Of a stretch of 25,032 nucleotides of DNA, positions 1-6,593 are shown in pieces. The notes beneath the pieces were generated by a model, which saw only the letters and a list, made by a program, of their open reading frames with translations, was not told the DNA's origin and made no database searches. A program made the translations under genes and the position numbers. Position 1 is the stretch's first letter. Each line of letters opens with the position of its first letter. The stretch spans positions 1 through 25,032 of the forward strand of contig CAWULT010000064.1 in NCBI GenBank assembly GCA_963923455.1, in the 5' to 3' direction. Origin of the DNA: CAWULT01 sp963923455 (GTDB taxonomy: Bacteria > Acidobacteriota > Vicinamibacteria > Vicinamibacterales > UBA2999).

Positions 1-1
1 G

Positions 2-568
2 TGCGTCACGCGCGGCCTGGCCGGTTCGTGGCTGCCCGTCGTGTACGGCAACGGCACGCGGATCATGCAGACGCCCGACGCCGTGATCATCCTGCACGAG
101 ATGGTGCACGAGCCGCGCATCATCCCGCTCGACGGGCGCGCGCACCTGCGTAGCGGCCTGCGCCAGCTGATGGGCGACTCGCGCGGGCACTGGGAGGGCG
201 ACACGCTCGTCATCGAGACGACCAACTTCACCGACCGGATGGCCATTCCGGGCGGTGGGGCCCGGTTCAGCGAGGCCATGAAGATGACCGAGCGGATCCG
301 GCGCATCGACCCGGAGATGGTCGAGTTCGAGCTGCGGTTCGAGGACCCGCGGACCTACGTGGCGCCGTGGACGCTGCGGATGACGCTGACGAGCCAGCCC
401 GGCTACGAGTTGTTCGAGTACGCCTGCCACGAAGGCAACCGCTCGGTGGCCAATTCGATGAGTGGCGAGCGCGTCTACGAACGGCAGGCCGCCGAGAACG
501 CGAAGAAGGGGCTGCCACCGCCGGAGCGGGTGTTCGAGAAGGTCAACGGCGAGGACCGCGGCCGGTAG
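2..568 (+). CDS. WEGDTLV-family secreted protein, 3' part (5' end outside window)
   Basis: The reading frame is open from the left edge to TAG at 566-568, so the N-terminus and any signal peptide lie outside the window. The first visible residues read CVTRG, a motif I associate with this uncharacterised acidobacterial family. They are followed by a GDSRGHWEGDTLV core, a TTNFTD segment, an EDP..Y..PW block and a CHEGNR motif near the C-terminus. The same blocks recur in four other genes here (3966, 5162, 10003 and 20030). No enzymatic function is known to me. The full-length homologues here carry signal peptides, so an extracytoplasmic location is likely. The gene converges on the minus-strand gene ending at 599, and a GC-rich hairpin covers the junction. 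The codon bias is typical of a real gene. Confidence 0.85.
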   Translation, partial: CVTRGLAGSWLPVVYGNGTRIMQTPDAVIILHEMVHEPRIIPLDGRAHLRSGLRQLMGDSRGHWEGDTLVIETTNFTDRMAIPGGGARFSEAMKMTERIRRIDPEMVEFELRFEDPRTYVAPWTLRMTLTSQPGYELFEYACHEGNRSVANSMSGERVYERQAAENAKKGLPPPERVFEKVNGEDRGR

Positions 569-588
569 GCGCGGTCCCCGTCCTGCCC

Positions 589-609
589 GCCGCCGCGCTC
601 AGCGGCGGC
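589..609. terminator. Hairpin between convergent genes, no U-tract
   Basis: A perfect 8-bp inverted repeat (GCCGCCGC / GCGGCGGC) with a 5-nt loop, GCTCA, lies between two convergent genes. The loop contains the minus-strand stop codon (TCA at 599-601). No T-run follows on either strand, so classical intrinsic termination is uncertain. A bidirectional end-of-transcript structure is an inference. Confidence 0.35.
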
Positions 610-1717
610 CGCGTGCCGCGTACGACTTGCTGAAGCCGTTGCGCTGGTTCGTCACCGTGAACGACCCGTCGTTGCGGGCCGACACCTTCAACCAGAACGC
701 CGGACCGTTGTGCACGGGGGCCGGCGCCGGCGCCGGCCCCGCGGAGCCCCGCGCCGGGGACGTCATCGGCGCAATCGGCATCTCGCCGGGCTGGTTGTCC
801 ACCAGGTTCGCGATGAACAGCCCGGGCACGGTGTACTCCTGGCCGCTCAACTGCGAGAAGTGGAGCTGCCAGATGTCCTCCACGCCGGGCGCCGAGTGGA
901 ACACCCGCATCGCCTCGGGCTGGCCGCCCTTCCGGATCCCGTTGTTCATCAGCACGACGCGCGGCTCGATCGCGTGGACCAGCACCTCGCTGTTCGAGAT
1001 GGCCTGGCTGTGGTGGGAGCCCACGAGCAGGTCGATCGTGCCCAGCGGGTTCGACGGGCACATCAGCTCGAATTCCTTGTTCCAGGTCAGGTCGCCCAGG
1101 TGGAGCAGGCGGAAGCGGCCGAAGGTGATGTGCGTGCCCACCGACATGGCGTTCTCGGTCGTGTCGGGTGCCTGGGGCGTGAACGTCGCGCAGTAAGGGT
1201 TGGCCTGGCCCGCGCCCGGCAGCGGCGACTTGATGGCGGCGCCCCCAGCCGTGGGCACGCGGACGTCGAGGCCCTTCATTGGAATCCTGTCGCCCGGCTT
1301 CGCGATCGTGCGCGTCCCCTTGGCGTACAGCGGCGGGTAGATCTGCTGCACGAACTCGTTCATCCGGGCTTCGACGTTCGGGCCGGGGTCGATGAAGTGG
1401 CGGATCGGCACCCGGCCCGCCAGCTCCGGCATGGCCCCGATGTGGTCGGTGTGGAAGTGTGTGGTGACGAGGTGGTCGATCTGCGTGACGCCGGCGTCGC
1501 GCATCGCGGCCATGATGCGGTCGGTGTCGCGCACGGCCGCGGCGCCGCCGTTGGCCGTGTCGATCAGCATCGTCTCGCCGGCCGGGGAGACGATCAGCGT
1601 GGCGTTGCCGCCCTCGACGTCGATCAGGTAGAGGTCCAGCGTGGTACGCGCGGGCGACTGGGCCCACGCGAGAGCCGCGTACAGGATTGCCGCCAGGGTC
1701 GCTACCGGCACACGCAT
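599..1717 (-). CDS. Secreted metallo-beta-lactamase-fold hydrolase (ComEC/Rec2-like catalytic domain)
   Basis: A 372-residue protein starting at ATG 1717-1715, chosen because GGAGGAGG lies about 8 nt upstream and the start gives a clean signal peptide ending ...AALAWAQ. The metallo-beta-lactamase motifs are intact. There is an LIDT strand after the N-terminal sheet, the zinc motif THFHTDH (HxHxDH), a downstream LLHLGD aspartate and a late VGSHHSQ histidine. The family binds two metal ions and hydrolyses esters, lactams, phosphodiesters or similar bonds; the substrate cannot be read from the sequence. The ordering resembles the exported hydrolase domain seen in ComEC-related proteins, but there are no membrane segments beyond the signal peptide. 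The gene diverges from the PQQ dehydrogenase at 1889. The reading frame stays open far upstream of 1717, but that extension is antisense to the dehydrogenase and is not coding. Confidence 0.85.
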   Translation of the reverse strand: MRVPVATLAAILYAALAWAQSPARTTLDLYLIDVEGGNATLIVSPAGETMLIDTANGGAAAVRDTDRIMAAMRDAGVTQIDHLVTTHFHTDHIGAMPELAGRVPIRHFIDPGPNVEARMNEFVQQIYPPLYAKGTRTIAKPGDRIPMKGLDVRVPTAGGAAIKSPLPGAGQANPYCATFTPQAPDTTENAMSVGTHITFGRFRLLHLGDLTWNKEFELMCPSNPLGTIDLLVGSHHSQAISNSEVLVHAIEPRVVLMNNGIRKGGQPEAMRVFHSAPGVEDIWQLHFSQLSGQEYTVPGLFIANLVDNQPGEMPIAPMTSPARGSAGPAPAPAPVHNGPAFWLKVSARNDGSFTVTNQRNGFSKSYAARGRR

Positions 1718-1757
1718 CGTCAGGCCTCCTCCGCCGTCAGGGCGATTCGCGGAGGGG

Positions 1758-1763
1758 ATGGTA
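1758..1763 (-). promoter_or_regulatory. Possible -10 element for the metallo-beta-lactamase gene
   Basis: On the minus strand this reads GG-TACCAT, fitting the TAnnnT pattern preceded by G[GC] seen before most transcription units here. It lies 40 nt upstream of the ATG at 1717. No good -35 box is visible. Confidence 0.3.
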
Positions 1764-1826
1764 CCCGCGATCCGGGCCAGCGGGACACCCACCCAAAGGC
1801 GGTAGTCACCGGGCGCCGGACTCGGG

Positions 1827-1832
1827 TACAGT
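1827..1832 (+). promoter_or_regulatory. Possible -10 element for the PQQ dehydrogenase gene
   Basis: GG-TACAGT lies 56 nt upstream of the ATG at 1889. TAGTCA at 1804-1809 is 17 nt further upstream and matches four of six bases of a sigma-70 -35 box. Confidence 0.35.
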
Positions 1833-1888
1833 GCCCCGGCAACGTGCCGCCCGCCCTGCGGGTGGCGGCGCCGACTGGAGATGACGTC

Positions 1889-3742
1889 ATGAAGCCGCTG
1901 TGGGTGTGTCTGCTCGGGGTGCTGGCCGGTGCGAGCCTGCTGGGTCAGGGGGCGGCGAGGTCCGCCGGATGGGAGACCTACGACGGCGACCCGCAGGGCC
2001 GCCGCTTCTCGCCGTTGACGCAGGTGAACCGCGAGAACGTCGGACGGCTGAAGCTGGCCTGGCAGTACGGCGTGCGGCCGCCGGCCTCCGCCAACCCCAA
2101 CGTGGGACCGCGCAGCCAGGCCATCCCCATCGTCGTCGGCGGCGTGCTCTACACGCCGACGGGCGACCGGTCGATCGTCGCGCTCGACCCGGCCACCGGG
2201 AAGGAGATCTGGAAGCACGACCTCGGCCAGGCTGGCGCGCCGACGCGCGGCGTGTCGTACTGGCCCGGCGACCGTACGCACGTGGCGCTCATCCTCGCCG
2301 GCACGACCGACGGGCGGCTGCGGGCGCTCGACGCCCGGACGGGCATGCCGGTGACGTCGTTCGGCGACGGCGGCTCCATCAACCTGCGCGCCGGCGTCGC
2401 GGACCGCTTCCCGAACATGCCCGTGACGCTGCCATCGCCCGGCATCGTCTACCGGAACCTGATCATCACGGGATCGCGCGGGCAGGAAGACAACCCCGAC
2501 GGGCCGGCCCCAGACGTCAGGGCCTGGGACCTGCGGACCGGCAAGCTCGTCTGGACCTTCCACACCATTCCGCACCCGGGCGAGCCGGGTTACGACACGT
2601 GGCCCGCGGACTACTGGAAGACGGCGGGTTCGCCCGGCAACTGGGGCTCGGGGTCCGTGGACCTGCAGCGCGGCCTGATCTTCCTGCCCATCGGGCAGCC
2701 GGCGGCGCAGTACTACGGCGGGGCGCGCGCGCAGACGAACCTGTACTCGTCGTCGGTCGTCGCGCTCGACGCCAACACCGGCAAGGTGCGCTGGCACTTC
2801 CAGCTGACCCACCACGACGTGTGGGACTACGACAACGCCGCCACGCCGGCCCTGGTCGACATCGTGCAGCGGGGCCGCCGCATTCCCGCGGTCGTCACCG
2901 TGGCCAAGTCGGGCCTGATGTTCTTCCTGCACCGTGAGACGGGCAAGCCGGTCTACCCGGTGGAGGAGCGGCCCGTGCCGCAGAGCGACATCCCGGGCGA
3001 GGCCACGTGGCCCACGCAGCCGTTTCCGCTCAAGCCGCCGCCGCTGTCGCGCCTCGGCATCCAGCCGGACGAGATCTTCACCGGCGAGCCAGGGCACGAG
3101 AAGTTCTGCCGGGATCTGGTGGCGCAGATCGGGGGCATTCACAACCTCGGCCCCTACACCCCCTACAGCAGCCGGGAGTACCGGATCGTGTTCCCGGGCC
3201 AGCAGGGCGGTCCCAACTTCGGCGGCGTCGCGGTGGACCCGGCCACCAACTACGTGTTCGTCAACTCGCGCGACGTCGGCGGACTGGGCAAGATGGAGAA
3301 GACGCCCGAGGGCGACCAGGTGGCCTACCGCCGGGTGAGCCCGCTCGGCCGGGGCACCGTGAACGCGCGGTTCTGGAACCCGCAGACCAACCTGCCGTGC
3401 CAGCCGCCGCCGTGGGCGCATCTGATGGCCGTCGACGCCAACACGGGCGACATCGCCTGGAAGGTCGTGCTCGGCACGAGCGACGAGCTCGAGGCGAAGG
3501 GTATCAAGAACACGGGCGCTTTCGGACAGGGCGGGCCGATGGCCACCGCCGGGGGCCTGGTGTTCATCGCCGGCACGATCGACCGGCGGTTCCGTGCGTT
3601 CGACTCGCGCACCGGCGCCTTGCTGTGGGAGACCCGGATGGACGCCGAGGGCCACACCACGCCGATGACGTACATGGCGTCGAACGGCAAGCAGTACGTG
3701 GTCGTGATGACGACCGGACTGAACGCCTACGCGCTCGAATAG
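1889..3742 (+). CDS. PQQ-dependent (quinoprotein) dehydrogenase
   Basis: A 617-residue exported quinoprotein starting at ATG 1889, with GGAG about 9 nt upstream and a signal peptide of about 25 residues. At least five propeller-blade tags of the form D-x-x-T-G-x-x-x-W are visible (LDPATGKEIW, WDLRTGKLVW, LDANTGKVRW, VDANTGDIAW, FDSRTGALLW), as expected for an eight-bladed PQQ propeller. The THHDVWDYD segment and the late GGPMATAGGLVF...PMTYM block match the glucose-dehydrogenase-like branch, which oxidises sugars or alcohols in the periplasm. There is no CxxCH haem motif, no N-terminal five-helix membrane anchor and no vicinal Cys-Cys, so the electron acceptor must be a separate partner. No PQQ biosynthesis gene is in the window. 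Substrate is unknown. The frame is open upstream to about 710, but that part is antisense to the neighbouring hydrolase. Confidence 0.92.
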   Translation: MKPLWVCLLGVLAGASLLGQGAARSAGWETYDGDPQGRRFSPLTQVNRENVGRLKLAWQYGVRPPASANPNVGPRSQAIPIVVGGVLYTPTGDRSIVALDPATGKEIWKHDLGQAGAPTRGVSYWPGDRTHVALILAGTTDGRLRALDARTGMPVTSFGDGGSINLRAGVADRFPNMPVTLPSPGIVYRNLIITGSRGQEDNPDGPAPDVRAWDLRTGKLVWTFHTIPHPGEPGYDTWPADYWKTAGSPGNWGSGSVDLQRGLIFLPIGQPAAQYYGGARAQTNLYSSSVVALDANTGKVRWHFQLTHHDVWDYDNAATPALVDIVQRGRRIPAVVTVAKSGLMFFLHRETGKPVYPVEERPVPQSDIPGEATWPTQPFPLKPPPLSRLGIQPDEIFTGEPGHEKFCRDLVAQIGGIHNLGPYTPYSSREYRIVFPGQQGGPNFGGVAVDPATNYVFVNSRDVGGLGKMEKTPEGDQVAYRRVSPLGRGTVNARFWNPQTNLPCQPPPWAHLMAVDANTGDIAWKVVLGTSDELEAKGIKNTGAFGQGGPMATAGGLVFIAGTIDRRFRAFDSRTGALLWETRMDAEGHTTPMTYMASNGKQYVVVMTTGLNAYALE

Positions 3743-3768
3743 CGGAACGCGTCCCGGCCCGTGGCGAC

Positions 3769-3809
3769 GGGGGCCCGGCGGCCACGGACGCCTGTTTGGG
3801 CCGGCCCCC
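3769..3809. terminator. Possible imperfect hairpin after the PQQ dehydrogenase
   Basis: GGGGGCCCGGC at 3769-3779 can pair with GCCGGCCCCC at 3800-3809, with one bulged C and a 20-nt loop, 27 nt past the stop codon. No T-run is seen. The rest of 3743-3965 holds further GC-rich inverted repeats (for example GCCACGG at 3781 with CCGTGGC at 3833) but no gene that I can support. Confidence 0.3.
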
Positions 3810-3886
3810 AGGCTGGGTCCCGCTGCCCGGGCCGTGGCTCCGCGCTAGCTCGAATTGGTAAGGCTACGCACCCCAGGCGACTGTGG

Positions 3887-3892
3887 TACCTT
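3887..3892 (+). promoter_or_regulatory. Possible -10 element of operon A
   Basis: GG-TACCTT lies 73 nt upstream of the first gene of the 3966-8119 operon and fits the recurrent G[GC]-TAnnnT pattern. No convincing -35 box was seen. Confidence 0.3.
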
Positions 3893-3965
3893 CCGGACGT
3901 TTCGCGCAACGATAGACCTCCCAGCGCCCGTGACGGGCCGGGTGCGGAGCTCGAAGGAGATGAGC

Positions 3966-5150
3966 ATGCGAGGTGGAATGTGGGCGGCGGCGGGAGCTGT
4001 CGTGCTGGCTGGCGGGTTGTCGACCGCTGCCTGCGGGTCGAACGGCGGTTCGACACCGGCGGCCGGGGGCGGCGGCATCATGACGCCGTGGGGTGAGCCC
4101 GATCTGCAGGGCATCTGGACGCTCGAGACCGACACGCCGCTGCAGCGGCCGGCCAGGTACAAGGACAAGGCCACCTTCACCGAGGAAGAGCGGGCGCAGC
4201 TCGACAAGGAGCGCGCGGCGCTGATGGGGCGCGACAAGCGTGTCGAGCGCGGGTCCGAACAGGACGTGGCCGGCGCCTACAGCGCCGTCTTCAACACCGT
4301 GAAGCGCACCGGTCCCCGGACGTCGCTCATCATCGACCCGCCGGACGGGCGCATTCCGCCGCTCACGGAGGAGGCCCAGGCGCGCAACGCCGCCGACCGC
4401 GAGTTCCGGCAGTCGCTGCTGCAGGCCACCGAGACGTGCAAGAAGCAGCTGGCGGGCTGCCGGGGCGGCAAGTACGACCCGCGCCCCTCCCCGCGGCTCG
4501 GCGAGATCCCGGCCCGCTACAACACGGGCCGCATGAACCGGCACGATCGTCCCGAGGACGGCAGCCTCGGCGACCGCTGCATCGTCGGCCAGCTGCCCGA
4601 CATGCCGACGCCGTTCGGCGGCAACTTCCAGCGCATCGTGCAGACGCCCGGCGGCATCTCGATCTTCTACGACACCGGCCAGGGCCAGGGCTTCCAGCGC
4701 AACATCGTGATGAACGGCACGCCGCACCTGCCGTCGAGCATCCGGCTGCTGTCGGGGGACGCGCGGGGCCACTGGGAGGGCAACACGCTCGTCGTCGACA
4801 CGACCAACTTCACGCCGAAGCTCGACTCGTTCGGGTCGCGCGAGAACAAGCACCTGATCGAGCGCTTCACCCGCACCGGTCCGACGACGCTCGAGTACAA
4901 GGTGACCGTGGAGGACCCGACGGTGTTCACCCGGCCGTGGACCATCCAGATGGACCTGAGCAAGCAGAGCGACGAGGCCAACCGGATCTACTACGAGCCG
5001 CGGTGCCATGAAGGCAACTACGCGTTCCCGGCGCTCCTGTTGAACGCGCGCCTGGCGGAGAAGGAGTACGCGGAGGGCAAGGGTCCGCGCCCCGACACCC
5101 GGGACAACGCCACCGACTTCATCGGCGGCGAATCCAACCCGCTCCAGTGA
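3966..5150 (+). CDS. WEGDTLV-family secreted protein (operon A, first gene)
   Basis: A 394-residue protein. I chose ATG 3966 over ATG 3960 because the AAGGAG at 3954-3959 then sits 6 nt upstream instead of touching the start. The N-terminus has a hydrophobic segment ending in TAAC, which could be an atypical lipobox, followed by a low-complexity SNGGSTPAAGGGG linker. It would therefore be an exported protein, possibly a lipoprotein. A PDLQGIW motif near the mature N-terminus, a GDARGHWEGNTLVV core, an EDPTVFTRPW block and CHEGNY near the C-terminus place it with the proteins at 2 and 5162. Its own upstream half is long and rich in charged residues. Function is unknown; the conserved Trp/Glu/Asp core suggests a binding or sheet-rich fold, but no catalytic motif is recognisable. 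The next gene starts 11 nt downstream. Confidence 0.85.
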   Translation: MRGGMWAAAGAVVLAGGLSTAACGSNGGSTPAAGGGGIMTPWGEPDLQGIWTLETDTPLQRPARYKDKATFTEEERAQLDKERAALMGRDKRVERGSEQDVAGAYSAVFNTVKRTGPRTSLIIDPPDGRIPPLTEEAQARNAADREFRQSLLQATETCKKQLAGCRGGKYDPRPSPRLGEIPARYNTGRMNRHDRPEDGSLGDRCIVGQLPDMPTPFGGNFQRIVQTPGGISIFYDTGQGQGFQRNIVMNGTPHLPSSIRLLSGDARGHWEGNTLVVDTTNFTPKLDSFGSRENKHLIERFTRTGPTTLEYKVTVEDPTVFTRPWTIQMDLSKQSDEANRIYYEPRCHEGNYAFPALLLNARLAEKEYAEGKGPRPDTRDNATDFIGGESNPLQ

Positions 5151-5161
5151 GGCTGCCGTCC

Positions 5162-6154
5162 ATGACTCTGAAGCAGATCAGCACACTGGTCACCGTGGCC
5201 GTGGCCGCATCGGCCGTGACGGCCGTCGTCACCCTGTCGATGTCGAGCGCGTCCGGCCAGCAGGCGCAGGCCCCCACCCTGCCGAAGCTGCCGCAGCGGG
5301 CCGCCAAGGTCGGCGACAAGCCGAACATGAGCGGCATCTGGCAGGCGGCCAACGAGGCCCACTGGGACCTCGAGGCGCACGCCGCGCGCCCCGGCATGGT
5401 GATGCAGCAGGGCGTCTATCCGTTCGAGTACACGAAGGTGCCCGCGGCGCCCGTCGTCGCGCTCGGTGCGGCCGCGGGCGTGCCCGGCTCGCTCGGCGTC
5501 GTCCAGGATGACGGCGTCATCCCGTACAAGCCCGAGGCGCTCGCGATCAAGAAGGCGAACGCCGAGCACTGGATCGACCGCGATCCGGAGCTCAAGTGCT
5601 ACCTGCCGGGCATCCCGCGCGCGATGTACATGCCGTACCCGTTCGAGATCACGCAGAGCACGAACAAGGTGCACATCGCCTACGCCTTCACGAACACGGC
5701 CCGGACGATCCACCTGGACAAGGTGGAGGACCCGCCGGCCGAGGGCTGGATGGGGCACTCGGTCGGGCGGTGGGAGGGCGACACGCTCGTCGTGACGGTC
5801 AACAACTTCAACGACAAGACCTGGTTCGACCGCGCCGGCAACTTCCACAGCGACGCGCTCAAGGTGACCGAGCGCTTCAACCTGCTGACGCCGGACGTGA
5901 TCTGGTACGAGGCGACGATGGAGGACCCCAACGTCTTCACGAAGCCGTGGCGCATCGCCATGCCGCTCTACCGGCGCATGGAGCCCAACGCCCAGCTGCT
6001 CGAGTACCAGTGCATCGAGTTCGTCGAGGAGTTCATGTACGGGGGCCTGCGCAAGACGCCGCTCGTCACCAAGTGGGAAGGCGAGACGATGTCGATCGAA
6101 GTGAAGCGCAAGGTGCCGCAGGGTGACGAGTTCTACGCGTGGTTCAGGAAGTAG
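5162..6154 (+). CDS. WEGDTLV-family secreted protein (operon A, second gene)
   Basis: A 330-residue protein. ATG 5162 is preferred: a GAGG lies about 9 nt upstream and the start gives a signal peptide with a hydrophobic core, ending near SASGQQAQA. A GTG at 5147 overlapping the previous stop is the alternative and would add five residues. The mature protein starts with a P-N-M-S-G-I-W motif, corresponding to the PDLQGIW of the preceding gene, then has GRWEGDTLVV, NNFND, EDPNVFTKPW and an LEYQC block near the C-terminus. It is clearly a paralogue of the gene before it (same block order, diverged between blocks), so the pair probably arose by tandem duplication. Function is unknown. It is followed 19 nt later by a DUF6152 gene, and the pair is almost certainly co-transcribed. 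Confidence 0.87.
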   Translation: MTLKQISTLVTVAVAASAVTAVVTLSMSSASGQQAQAPTLPKLPQRAAKVGDKPNMSGIWQAANEAHWDLEAHAARPGMVMQQGVYPFEYTKVPAAPVVALGAAAGVPGSLGVVQDDGVIPYKPEALAIKKANAEHWIDRDPELKCYLPGIPRAMYMPYPFEITQSTNKVHIAYAFTNTARTIHLDKVEDPPAEGWMGHSVGRWEGDTLVVTVNNFNDKTWFDRAGNFHSDALKVTERFNLLTPDVIWYEATMEDPNVFTKPWRIAMPLYRRMEPNAQLLEYQCIEFVEEFMYGGLRKTPLVTKWEGETMSIEVKRKVPQGDEFYAWFRK

Positions 6155-6173
6155 TGTTCCGGAGGAGTCGTTT

Positions 6174-6593
6174 ATGAAGCAGCGAATCATCGCGGGCGTG
6201 CTGGGCATGGCGGTGGCCAGCCTCGTCCTGGGGCGCCCGGTGGTGCAGGCCCATCACGCATTTGCCGCGGAGTTCGACTCCCGGAAGCCGGTGGTGCTCA
6301 AGGGAACCGTCTCGAAGGTCGAGTGGGTGAACCCGCACGTGTGGATTCACGTGGACGTGAAGACGGCTGACGGGAAGATCGAGCCGTGGGCGATCGAGGC
6401 AGGCACCCCGAACGTGCTGTTCCGGCGCGGCGCCAACAAGCAGTCGCTCAAGGCCGGCACCGAGGTCGTCGTCGACGGCTACCGCGCCAAGAACGGCACG
6501 AAGCGCGCCAACGGCCGTGAGATCACGTTGAAGGACGGCAGCAAGCTGTTTCTCGGCAGTTCGGGCACCGGCGCGCCGTACGAGATCAAGTGA
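6174..6593 (+). CDS. DUF6152-family small secreted protein (operon A)
   Basis: A 139-residue protein with a perfect GGAGGAG ribosome-binding site at 6161-6167. The signal peptide ends ...VVQA, so cleavage at V-Q-A|HH would leave histidines at mature positions 1 and 2. The rest matches the pattern I know as DUF6152: HHAFAAEFD, then LKGTV.KVEWVNPH, a GKIEPWAIEAG block, and a short basic tail with RANGREITLKDG. The alternating short strands suggest an OB-fold-like barrel (inference). The N-terminal His-His and the later NPH histidine are shared, wholly or in part, with the other two copies in this window. No published function is known to me; copper binding is a hypothesis set out in the findings. 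The stop codon overlaps the next gene's start (GTGA), implying translational coupling. Confidence 0.85.
   Translation: MKQRIIAGVLGMAVASLVLGRPVVQAHHAFAAEFDSRKPVVLKGTVSKVEWVNPHVWIHVDVKTADGKIEPWAIEAGTPNVLFRRGANKQSLKAGTEVVVDGYRAKNGTKRANGREITLKDGSKLFLGSSGTGAPYEIK

Noticed and set aside
710..1888. Upstream extension of the dehydrogenase frame, making a 1010-residue protein
   Set aside because: The extra part is antisense to a well-supported metallo-beta-lactamase gene, and the true start at 1889 has a ribosome-binding site and signal peptide.
1718..3655. Minus-strand upstream extension of the metallo-beta-lactamase frame (to 1018 residues)
   Set aside because: It is antisense to the dehydrogenase. 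Low-complexity Arg/Val/Ala sequence is typical of GC-rich shadow frames, and GGAGGAGG plus a signal peptide fix the start at 1717.
3960..3962. ATG 3960 as the start of the first gene of operon A
   Set aside because: It touches the AAGGAG site with no spacer; ATG 3966 gives a normal spacing and the same reading frame.
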